A program made the position numbers and the translations under genes. The notes below the pieces were generated by a model, which was given only the letters and a program-made list of their open reading frames with translations, did no database searches and was not told where the DNA came from. From Panagrolaimus kolymaensis (taxonomy: Eukaryota; Nematoda; Chromadorea; Rhabditida; Panagrolaimidae), in contig JAJQJQ010000041.1 of the NCBI GenBank assembly GCA_028622995.1, positions 186,001 to 250,000 on the forward strand: a DNA stretch of 64,000 nucleotides, given 5' to 3'. This document shows, piece after piece, positions 12,701 through 23,989 of this stretch (position 1 is its first letter; every line of letters starts with the position of its first letter).

Positions 12701-15700
12701 AAAAGCGAATTAGTACAGTTTAACCCTCTAAAAATATTTTTTTGTGATAATTTTTGCTCCTACTTTCTTCTTTGTTTCCTTTTTTTTTTACTTTCTACAC
12801 CCCGTCTGACATTTTGTTATAATCAAAACTACTCTTTTATTTTTCCAATAAAGTTATGTGACTATGCAGTTTTTACAAAATTATTAAATATTTTTCGTTT
12901 AATAAAATAAAGGAGTACTATATATCTTATCGTTTGGGTTAAGCAAATAAACTTCATTACAGTTTTTATTTTTAAAAAATTCCAAACTTTTTTCCCTTTT
13001 CTAAAGCTCACTTCCATTTTTATAAAAAATTTTTACAAAAAATTTGATAAAATATTTCGTATATTTCCTAATTTTAAAAATCGCTTCAAGAAAATTTTTG
13101 AACAATCAAAATTAATTTTTAAAATTCTTAAAAATGCAACTTGTTTCAGTTTTTAATAGCTAAAAATTAAGCTGTTTGTGATCCCTCTTATGCAATTTTT
13201 TTCTTATTAATTAAAATAAAATAAAAATCTTCTGAATGAGGGAACCACAGTTTATTCTCTTGTGTTTTTTTCTATAATTCTTCATCCCTTCATGTTCTCA
13301 ATATATTTTACGTTCACAGTTTTTAAGGTGCTTTTAGAAGAAAAGATTTTGGTTTTGTTTATTTGGTTTATTTTTTAAATTCATTACGGAAAAACACAAT
13401 TCAGTTTTTTAATTAATAAATAAAAATAATTCTCACCGTTCTTAAAAATATGAATATTAAGTATACAGTTTTATTTTAATTTTAAAGAAACTTCAAAACG
13501 AAACGCAGTTAAAAAAATGATTTCAATATTTCTTTCCTGTATACTTTTCCAATGCAGTTTTTTAGTACAAATATTAATGCTAAGTTAAGCATATATACAT
13601 GGTGGATTTTTCCGTCCATTAAAGCTGTTTGTGAATATCAGTTACTCTCCCTCCTCTTATGATGATAAAACAATTAGATTTATGGCGATAATATTTCGTT
13701 GGTCTTTTATTTATGAAATCAAATTATATCATTAAAACACAGTTTTTACTTTCCTTTAAGCTTTTATTGTGGCCAATCTACGGTAGGGTCATTTAATAAA
13801 AATTTCGAAGGAAAATAACCCCACAAAAAAACGAACACAGTTTCAAGATATTTTTTAAATTAATTATTTTCTTTTTACAAAATATTCTTAAATTTAAATA
13901 ATTTAAAATGGGGGTTTTTGGGGAATAATATATCTGAAAAGAGTTATTAAAAGATGATTTTTTTAAGGTAAAAACAAATAAAAAAATTGTTAGGTTGCTT
14001 TCGTGAAAATTTCCTTTAAACCAGTTTTTTAATTTCTATTACAAATTTAAGCAACTTTCTTGCTAACAGTTTTTAAAAATATAAAAAAGCTAAGTTACAG
14101 TTTTGTATAATTCAAAAATATTGTAAATCAAAAATCATTAGAAAAAATCATCAGAATAAAAAAAACACATTCGAAAGTTTTTTTTCTTCTTTCTTCTTGC
14201 TTTTGCCCTTTTCTCAGTTTTTTTTCTTACAAGAACCAAAAAGAAAGAGACAACATTCCATTTCGTTGCTTCAACCAACTAACAAACACATTATTTTGAA
14301 ACGAGTCGTTCGTGTTGAATAAAAAAAAATTGCTTTTTCTTTGCCTTTTCACCGCCACTGCCGATGTTTTTTTAAAGGCGGCAATTCCTTTATATATTTT
14401 TTTTACAGCTTTCTTCGATTATAAAAAAAAACGAAAGAAAGAAAGAAAAAGCAAGCAAGCCACACACTTTTTTGAGACACGCTTTCTTCCCAAACACAAC
14501 AGCCACACCATCAAATAATAAAAATAAAAAAAATAATAACACATTTTCTTTTTTTTTTATTACAAAAATGAGTGAGAAAAAAAGAGAAATAAAAAATTGG
14601 GGGTGAAAGAAAAATGTGGGAAAATATAATGAAAAGAAAATCATTATTGTTATTTGATTATGATAATGATGTGATTGTGATCCTTGCTTGATTTTTAACC
14701 AAAAAGAAAATAAAATTCCTTATTTGATACTTCTCAGTTTTTTTTCTGTTTTGTCTGGCAAATTATTTTCAGTTTTTTATTATTTATTCGTTTAAAAAAC
14801 TCGTATTTTAATTCACTCACGAAAACAAAATTAACCTCAGTTTTTATTTGTAAGCTTTTATTTGTAAATGCTAAGTTTCGAGTTTTTTTAAATTGCCCTG
14901 CCACAGTTTCTTTTATTTGTCTTTTTTATATTTTAAAGTGCCTTTAGCAAAAAAGTAAATCGCTAAAAGGCTGATAATTTTTAGGATGAAATTACCTTTT
15001 ACAGTTTATTTTTGAAAATGCCTTTATCTAAAAGAACAAAATAATTATGTTCCATAATTTGAACTTTAATTAATTTCTTTTCCCTGCTATTGCAAAATAT
15101 CCGTCAGTTTAATTTTTTAATACCAAAAATGTGTAAATCAACCTTTTCGCCTAAACTTGTGTCTTTGGGAAAAGATTGTTATGGCTTTAAACGCCGTCAA
15201 ACATCTTTTTTTTTCAAATGTATTTCAAGTATCGTTTGTAAAATGGTTATATTATTCATAACAGTTTTTTTTTTCAATTACTTTTAATATTAAAACTTCT
15301 GAAATTTATGACAGTTTTTTTATTTTTAATGACAGAACTAAGCTTCATTTTTTAATTTAATTTTTTAAATCAGTTTTTTAATTTGGTACCAAAATACCCA
15401 ATTCAAAAGAAGCAAGACTCGGTTATCTTATTTGTTCGCAGTTTTAAATTTTTTAACAATATAATTTAATTCCCCATTCTTTCATCTTTCCATTTTTTTT
15501 TTTGTTTTAAAATGAGTCAGTTTTAATTCAATATTATAAAAATTTGTGCACCCTGAAACTTTTGATACCCAACCTGAACAAGGAGTGCCAGTTTTTAATT
15601 TTTTATTTATTTTAACATAATTTCTTTTGATTGCATTTAGTAAAATAAATACCTAGATTTAAAAAAAAGTAAATTTTCCAATCTCACAACTACGTTTACA

Positions 15701-16380
15701 GTTTTTTTTAAGATATTCTTATTTTACACAGTTATAAAATCATACAAAGTTTTTAAAAAAAGTTTCAAACTTTATTTTAGCACTAGAGTCTCTCAAGACA
15801 GTTATATTTCCTTATAAGTTGTATTAAACCATTTTTCGCAAATTAACCAAATTTATTTCACATTATATTTTTGTGGATTCAAGCCGCAAAAAATTTTGGG
15901 ATTGTATCAGTTTCTTTTATGTTTTCACTGACCCCAACTTCCATCTTTTTTCACTCTTTGCTCTTTTTTTTCTACCTTTTTTGTCAACACTCAGTTTCAC
16001 CAACCCTAGAAATTTTTTTTCTTTATATTTTTAATTGTCATTAAAAAAAATAGATAACATTTTTTTGTGTTGGTTTATGTTTGTCAGTTTTTTTGAGGGC
16101 TATAATCTCATAAATATTTAAACAAAACAAAAAAAGTTTCCTCCCAAATCAGTAGCAATTAAGATAAGAATCAGAAAAAAAGAGAAAAGGAACTATAAGT
16201 TTTTCGAGTATAATCCTTTGGGTTGAGTGTGAGTCTGTCTGTCTTTGGGACTCCATTCTTTTTTTTTTTGAAGTCTCAAAAAATAATGAATGTTAAAAGA
16301 CAATAAAAAAAATAGAAAATATAAAAGTAAAAAATTTCCATATCAAACAGTTTTACTATTTTTTAATATATTCTTGTTCA
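9777..16380. other. Gene desert, first part
   Basis: No coding region is supported. The stretch consists of the + oriented CAGTTT array, the rest of the duplicated segment up to about 11.2 kb, and low-complexity T-rich or A-rich DNA. Motif-poor islands lie at about 11830-12145 and 14230-14730. Open frames here are Lys/Phe/Ile-rich by composition and run across several motif units. Confidence 0.6.
11045..11175. repeat. Conserved motif-free island, copy B
   Basis: Second copy of the block series at 8035-8200, in the same order and orientation, and again inside a gap in the CAGTTT array (about 10980-11340). Conservation of this block while neighbouring DNA has diverged suggests constraint. Confidence 0.55.
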
Positions 16381-16406
16381 GTTTTTAGTTTTTTTTAAAT
16401 TCGAGA

Positions 16407-16419
16407 AGTTCAATGAACT
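16407..16419. promoter_or_regulatory. IR1 palindrome AGTTCAATGAACT
   Basis: Perfect 6-1-6 palindrome of AGTTCA half sites, extended by one pair (A...T) on each side. This is the form bound by some nuclear receptors (inverted repeat with one-base spacer). A second copy lies at 16694. Binding is inference from the shape of the site. Confidence 0.35.
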
Positions 16420-16693
16420 TTCAATAATGGGCTTTTATCAATTACAGTTTTTAACGTTATTTTAATATTAATTTTTTTGGGATCAAAACTGTAAAGATCA
16501 AATTTGAATACTGTCCAGTTTTGATTTATTGTTTAATAAAAAAATCTTTCCTTACCATCAACTAAATTGTCTGCCATCAGTTAATTTAAAAAATAAAAGA
16601 TAAAATAATATTTTTAAATAAAAATTATCAACGCTTTAACAAACAGTTTTAATTTCTAACTTTTTTAAATTCTTTTCACTTTTCTAATATCGA

Positions 16694-16706
16694 AGTTCAT
16701 TGAACT
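16694..16706. promoter_or_regulatory. IR1 palindrome AGTTCATTGAACT
   Basis: Same palindrome as at 16407 with the central A changed to T, 287 bases downstream, and with matching GA...TTC flanks. The surrounding DNA is otherwise unlike, so the pair stands out. Confidence 0.35.
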
Positions 16707-16709
16707 TTC

Positions 16710-19700
16710 CACTCGTAATTTATTAATCCCAGTTTTTAATGGGTTTGTATTGTTTTTTCTGACGACCAAGCGCCAATTAAATTTTTTTTTCAAATTTACA
16801 ATACTTTTATCGTTTTTGTTTCAATTGGTATTGAATTTTGCAGTTTTATTCAATTCCTCCAAACAAATTTTTTTATTCACAATCTATGATTCAAAAGAAT
16901 CCACAGTTTAAATTTAAAAAAAATACAATACAAAAAATAACACGCTTTAAAGCATAATTCCCAAATCTGGATGACAGTTTTATTCAAAGTTCTTTTACAT
17001 ATGCAGTTTTTTTACCTTGCTAATTCTCCTCTGTTGCGAGAACTTTCCGCCACTGATTAAAGTCTTCAGTTTTTAACCTTTTTATTATTATTTATTTTTA
17101 TCCCGTGAAAGCCAAAAGACAAATTTGCAAGTTTATCGAGTAAAATTTTACACATTTATTTTAAGTGATTCAAAACTCACAACAGTTTTATTTTATTATA
17201 GCTAAATCATATTTTCAGTCAGAAATATTTTCAACGTCCTCAGTTACTTTTAAAAAATAAAATAAAAAAACTAGCGACATTAAACGATGATATTTGGCTT
17301 TTAGCAAAAAGTTTGATTCATTAGCTTTTTTTAATCTTTTTAAGTTTTTTTTTCTCAAATTTTAAGAATATCGGGAAGCCTTTGCCTACACGATTATGGG
17401 GAGCAGTTTTTTTTTAAAAATTATTATTGATTAAAGGAATTTAGCGATTATGAATTTTTAACTAATTTAATTTTGCATTTTTATTTCGATTCAATGCAAA
17501 GCAAATTGCAGTTTTATTTTATTTTGTTGAAAAAAATTATGATTGCAACCAGAATTTGACAATTATTCCAGTTAAATTAAAAAAATTTAATTTTAAAAAA
17601 TGTGACTTTAGAAAATAGTATACTTACCATTGGTAGAACACAGTTTTAATTTAATTTTTTCTCATCCATATCAGTTTTTTTTTATATCTCTAATTTTTTC
17701 AACATCCGTGAAATCTTTTACGTTTCCAATTTGTAATACAGTTTTATGGTTTTATATTAATTTTTTACCAATCAAAGATAAGGAAGAAATTTTCTTTGTT
17801 TTGTTTGCAGTTTTAATGCAAATATTTTAGTTCCAATCATAATGAAAAAACTTCAGTTTTCTTTTCATCATTTTTTCTTGATAATATTTTTTGTTTGTTG
17901 ATCATAAGCAAATGGTAACCTTTCGCTCCTCAGTTAATATTACAAAAATCCGTCTTTGACTCAATTTTGCAGTTTTATTTCAACCATAAAATTTTCTTTC
18001 TCATCTAGGTCTAAGTAAATATCAATTCAGCATTTAAAAGATTTAAAAATGTTTAATTTCAGTTTTACTTTTAAACTGAATATTAAAAAATAAACTTAAA
18101 AGTGATGGCAATTTTAAACTCAGTTTTTGATTTTAAATGACTCCAAGCTTAGTTGGAATATTTTATTTAATTAACGCTAAAGCACAACAATTCAGTTTAA
18201 AAAAAACCCAAAATATATTTATTTTATTTGTTAAGGATAAATTACCATAAAACTAATATCACTCTTTTTCCCCTTAATTGCTGGTGCTCAGTTTTAATAT
18301 TATGAAGAAGAAAAAATTTATTCATCCAGAAACCCCAACTTTTTATTCTCTTTTTTTCCCACATTCTTTTTGTTTTATATATACATCTTCTCCTCCTACA
18401 AAAAAAAGTTAATTTCCGGCTTTCAACTTTAAAATAATTTATTACCCATTATTTTTTCTTCTTCAAAACAACAACAACAGCTTAAAACAATCTGTCTTCA
18501 GTTTTTTTGCCTCTTATTTCCATTCACATTTTTTCTTCTTCATCAATATTTTTTGATTTAATTATTTTTATGACCTCTCTCTCTCTTTATTTTTCAAAAA
18601 TAGGATCAACAGCAATAGCCACTCTGACGCAAAACTTAAATAATAAAATTAAAAATAACACCAACAACCACCACCATTTTGCCGCTGTTTCCAGTTGGCC
18701 GATTGCTTTTATGCATCTTAAAACAACCAACCACCTTTTTTTAATGCAGCATTAAAAAATAAAAATAAAAATAAAAATAAAATAGCAAAGAAAAAACACT
18801 TTTTTTAAATGCAGAAGCATTAAAAAAAGTGCAAAAAAAAAAGTTGAAAAATGACATGATGTTGGACCTCATTTTGATGGCTCGTCGCTCCTCTTCTTTC
18901 TACGCAGTTTTTTTGTGTTGTTTTGCTTTAAGTCAATAAAATAAAATGTTAGCTAAACAACAATAAAAAAAAGATAAAGGAAAAAAAGGACGACGGGAGC
19001 AGCAGCAAAAAGAAGAAAGAGAATAAAGCGAATGATCAATCACAATTTTTTTCTCTGATGTTCAGTTTTTTTTTCTTGCTTTGATTTAATTTTAATGCTT
19101 TTAAGCAAATATAAAAAAATCAAAAATAATCTTGTCCGAATTCAGTTTAAAGTGTTTTTTTAATTAAGTTTTTGGTTTTTTGGGAATATATTTTAATTTG
19201 GAATAAAATATTACTCCTTTCAAGCACAGTTTTTTTTATGAAATTAATTGTATAATTCCAGAAATTTCTAGAATATGATACAGTTGCTCACAGTTTTTTT
19301 ATCATTAAAATTTTTTAAACGTTTTTTCAGCGACTTAGTTATTTTTTTATGCTTTATTGCTTTTTTAATTACTTTTACACAGTTTTTAATTAAAAATAAA
19401 TAATATTTTACCCATCATTTTACACGTTCTTTTGTCTTTTAATGGCAATCAATCTTTCCAGTTTTTTTTTTCATTTATGAATGAGTTTTTGCTCTCAAAA
19501 ATTTTAAAACAAATCATTGTTATTTAAAAAAAAGTATCATTTTTTGTTTATGCAGTTTTTTTTTCTCGCGAAAATATTAGTACGCAGTTTTTTATATGAT
19601 CAATAAGCCCATTATGAGTTCTTCTTTAAATTTTTTTTATTTATTTGCTAAATACCTACAATCATTCAACGTTTCCAGTTTTAAATTATTTTCAAATATG

Positions 19701-20325
19701 TAGTCTTTTTTCTTATTTAAAAATTATTCATGATCAATTAAAAACACAGTTATGTGCATTGCCTCATGTTGTTTAATCAGCACATTGGTGGACAGTTTTT
19801 ATTTTAACCCCGTCAATTTTATTTTATCTTTTTGGTCCTCAGTTATTTTTATTAATTTAATTATATTATTATAAACACAGTTAACAAAAATAAATTTAAG
19901 GTTATTAGGGTTTAAGAAATGGAAATTTTTCTCAAATTTTAAAAAACCAACAAAAATTCCATATTTTTCTTTTTCTAAAGCCTTTAATTTTTGTACGTTT
20001 CTTGAGAAGCCGGCATGAAAATTGATCGCCAGTTTAAAAAATATATAATTATTTTAAAATGGAACTATTCACAGTTTTTTTTTCGTAACAAGATATTTTT
20101 GTTAAATATGCTTATGAAATTAGAATCACAAGTATACAGTTTCATACTTTGTATTTTTTTATATAAGTTCTTTTTATTTAATATTTTATTTAAACTTTAA
20201 ACACGTCGCCTCAGTTTTAAAAAAAATGATTAAACGACGACTTCAAGGACCAGTTTTATAAAAAAAATTTTAATAATAAAATTTTCTAAATTTTTGCTTA
20301 AACCAACAAAAACCTGAACAGTTTT
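16710..20325. other. Gene desert, second part
   Basis: Continuation of the + oriented array with no supportable gene. It contains an (AAAAT)n microsatellite near 18754-18783 and a purine-rich, CAG-containing stretch around 18960-19025. Hydrophobic frames in this stretch are products of T-rich sequence. Confidence 0.55.
18754..18783. repeat. (AAAAT)n microsatellite
   Basis: About six head-to-tail AAAAT units. A similar shorter run lies near 24336-24358. Confidence 0.8.
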
Positions 20326-21341
20326 TTTAATTTTAAAATTAATTATATCGACGCTTTTAAAATGCCATACATTTCAAAATTAAAACACATTATATTTTTT
20401 TATTGCTTTTATTTACATATTTTTCCTTTCCCTTTTTTCTATGTTTTAATATATCATCTCCCTCTTCATTTTCCTTTTTTTTTCTTTTTTTCTTTTTTTG
20501 AGCAAAGCTTGGTTTCCTTTTTTTGCATTTTAAAGCTTACTTTTATCTTATGGCGGGCTTTAAGCAACAACAAAAAAGAAGGAAAAAAAGGCTAAATCAA
20601 TACGCTCTTGGTTAAAAAAAATATGCGCAGCAGCAGCGACTAAAAAAACTGACTTTACATTTTTCTTTCTTTTTTTTCATGGCACTTGTGCGTCTGTTTG
20701 TGTTTTTTTTTCTTTATGTCTCATGGTTTCTGGTGAGTAAAAATGAGTGCCATAGCCACCGCCAAAGGGCATCATCATCATCAACTCGGCAGCAGTTAGT
20801 GAGTGCATGGAAGCAACTAGTGAATACTTTATTTTTTTTATCATTCATTTTCCTTTCTCCTCTCTTTTTTTACTCTATGCCTCTGGCTCTCCTCTTTCTT
20901 CCTTAAAACGAGAAGGGGAGAAATTATGAAATTTCTGGATGTATGTCTGTCTTTCACTTTTTTTAAAGGATTTTCAGCCAGTCTAGGAAAAAAACATGGA
21001 ATATTTCACAAAAAAAGAAAGAAAGAGCTTTTTGGCATGCTATCCAACTTCCCTTCCTGTTATTTTCTTTCTTCTTTTTTTATTATTCTAAAATACATAT
21101 ATCTCTCTTTTTTTTTTATCTTCGTTTTGTTTTGCCATGTTTTCATAGTTAGTTTCTAAGTGTTTATTGTTGTTGGTTTTTTTTGAAATTTGCTATCATC
21201 TTTGTTTTATTTTTTGGGCAAAACCAAAACTTTTCAATTATTATATTTTACTTTACTTATATTTTAAATTTTTTTATCAATAAATTGTCATTAATTTTTT
21301 TCTCAAAACTTTGTTGAGAAAAGCGGTTTATTAAATTTTTT
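20326..21341. other. Motif switch zone between the two arrays
   Basis: About 1 kb without regular motif copies, between the last clear + strand CAGTTT (about 20319) and the first of the minus-strand series (about 21343). It is rich in T/C runs and holds short mixed stretches (CAG repeats near 20626-20640, CAT/CAG-type runs near 20765-20830). One isolated AAACTG lies near 20647 and one CAGTT near 20795. No gene is supported. Confidence 0.6.
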
Positions 21342-23713
21342 TAACTGTCATATCTTCATTTTTTTGTACAAACCTTTCTTTTGAAATATTAAAACCTATA
21401 AATGTTATAAAATAAAAACTGATATTGATTCAGACGAGCAAATTTCATTGGCTATTATTACACAATTTTCGTTAGAATTTTTTGATTTACTTTTAAATTT
21501 TTTTAAATAATTTTTTTAACAATATTTTAAAAGTATTTTAACTGCAGTTTAGAAGGTAGTGATTCCTTTGCTAAAAGTTCATTTCTTTTTTCGGTTTAAA
21601 TGTTTCGTGAATTTTTTCAATTTTAGGTTTATGAAATTAGGATTGGACTTGAGTTTTTTGATATCAATTGTTGGTGCATAAACCGTTGATAAATATGATA
21701 AGTTAGGAATATGTTTCCAAAATATTCAAATTTTGAAATTAAAACTGCATACTTGTTGTAATTATCATTTTTTAAATAGATAACTTCTTAAAGATTTTTA
21801 AGACAATTTTCTTTGAATATATATTTAAACTGCTCTCGCGACTTGAAGCGGCTAAAAATGATTAAAAATGGAATAAAGAATTTTTTTAAATTAAACTTTA
21901 CTCTTTGGGCTTATCTTTTGTGAGATGTTTCCATTTAGACTTTTTTTAAATAATTTATTTTAAACTGTAGCATTGAAAAATAGAATGAATCCAAAGTCTA
22001 ATTTCATTTTTCAACTTCTAATTTTAAATATTTTATTAACTGCGGACAAAAGGGTTTAGGGTTTAGATGAAGAAAAAAAATAAACTAGATTTAAACTAAA
22101 ATAACGTTTTTTGGTCTGGTGATAAAGAGCAGAAATTTATGTTTTTTTGTTATTTTGGATGCATAAAACTAACCATTAGCAAAAATTTTCTATAAAAAAC
22201 TGAGCTCTTTCTTGATTCAATAATGCTTATTTTTATAATTTTTTTGATAAATATTAGACTTTTTTTTAAACTGCATTTCCACTTGATTTATTATAAATTT
22301 CCTTTTATTTTTTAAAACTGTGTATCATGAGACTATACAAAAAGTTTTTTTAGTTTTTTTCATTTTCTTTTTCACCAATCATCTTTATTTTTTACTTTTT
22401 ATTAGACATTTTGTTTTTTCGGTTACACTTTTTTTAACTTTCAATTTTGTTTTTTTATTTCCTATTCCCTTCAATTAAGCAACAAAACGAGACGACGACA
22501 TCTTGTCAAAATTGATTTTCATCTTCGTTTTTCTTCTTCTCTTCATTTTCTTTCATTTATTTTTTTGTTTTCTGATTACTGAGAAAGTAATTGAAAGAAA
22601 GTTAATTCTTTAAGACGTTTTTTTTTGTTTTGACTTTTTACTTTTTAAAAAAACTGTGGAAATTTGTGTGTGGTGCTGTTTTTTTTTATTTGTAAACTGG
22701 CTAACCATGATGTAGCGGTCCAATAGAAATTGATGTTTGAGAAAAACTGGAGATATTTACGATGATCGTTCTTGTTTTTAACTTGTAATTTGGAAATACT
22801 CATTGTTTTACCTTCTTTAAACTGTCTTGAAATATTTGAAACTGCTTTTATAAAAATTCATACTTTCTAAAATTATTGAATTTGTCAATTTTTTACATTT
22901 TATGTTAAATTTAAGCTTCTTTATTTCAATAAAAAACCAGAAATTATGTTTATTTTAATAAAATGTAAATTCGTCTTTTTTGCTTATTATCTTTAATTTT
23001 TCAAGCAATGAAGAATCAACAGATTCCTTCTCTTTTAAACTGTTCTGGATTATATTTGGTTCAAAAACTTTTTTGTAACTGTCTTCCACGTTTTTACCAT
23101 AGAGTTTTTTTAAATGTATGTCTACTTGACAATCATTTGATTTTTTTAAATTATTAAACTGCGCACTATTTTTCTTGGAAGTCATATAATTTCTGCTAAG
23201 TTTTCCATTTTTTAAACTTCCATTTTTATAACTGATTTGATTCACATTCTTTTACTTTCATTTTTAACCTTTCCACAATAAAAAAATAAAATAAAACTGA
23301 CCCTTGATATGTGAAGCGGTAATAGGTTTGCATTTTTAATTTTTTTTTCTCCTTTTTTAAACTGGATCTTGTTGAGTGATATGATATATTCTTTTATTTC
23401 AAAACTGTAAAACTACATATATTTATTCTTGATAAATTTAATGGTCGATTTTTAAAAAGAGGTTTATTTTTGTAAAAATAGTTTAATAAACATAGAATTT
23501 TTTTTAAGACTGTAGGACTGTGAACAACGTCATTACAAATTTCTATGCAAATGAATAGGAGGAATGACTCTTTAAAGTAAAAAACTGTATTAAACAAAGC
23601 ATATATTAGAATAAATTTTTTTAATAACTGTTTCACGTTCATTTTTTTTATTGTATTTTTAAGAAAATTTTCTATCTTTTATAAACTTTTGATCAGCGTT
23701 AATTAACTGTATA

Positions 23714-23842
23714 CACGCAGAAAAAAAAGAGCAATTTCTTCGTTTCGAAAGTTTTCGAAACTGAAAATGACACGCAAAATGCGGACATGTCTTTACGCTA
23801 AGGACGCTGGCGGTGCTCGTTTGCGGACATTTTTTTTGCGTG
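23714..23842. mobile_element. Small TIR element with TA flanks (Tc1/mariner-like MITE candidate)
   Basis: 129 bp. The ends are CACGCAGAAAAAAA and, inverted, CACGCAAAAAAAATG; both sides are flanked by TA, the usual target of Tc1/mariner. GCGGACAT appears twice in the right half. The TIRs are short and A-rich, so a chance match is possible. Confidence 0.4.
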
Positions 23843-23989
23843 TAGCTTCTGGATTCTTTAAAACAAAACTGTAATATTTTCAAGTTTTTCACACAAAAAA
23901 AATTTAAACTGAGAACTTATCTTTTAGACGGTAAAACACTATCTGAATTCTCCAAATATTTACAAACTGCCCTCCTCAAAAAATATATG

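Larger units (their letters stand above)
1613..20325 (+). repeat. Dispersed CAGTTT(T/A) motif array, + orientation (candidate piRNA-type loci)
   Basis: CAGTTT followed by T/A, with CAGTTA variants, recurs about every 40-100 bases. In 2001-3000 I count 16 CAGTT and no AACTG on the + strand. The base before is often A or C; the bases after are a T or A run leading into an AT-rich spacer of about 15-40 bases. A 20-30 base stretch of more mixed composition usually sits just before the next motif. The array covers intergenic DNA and the introns of the receptor-like gene at 4426-7399. It is interrupted by motif-poor islands (about 7850-8330, 11000-11340, 11830-12145, 14230-14730). It is neither a tandem satellite nor a CRISPR: spacing is irregular and only the short motif recurs. 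A regulatory role is inferred from polarity, density and conservation between duplicates. Confidence 0.8.

Noticed and set aside
22955..23245. 96-residue minus-strand open frame, Lys/Ser/Asn-rich
   Set aside because: It runs through several motif units of the array, has no recognisable domain and reflects AT-rich composition; kept as chance without transcript data.
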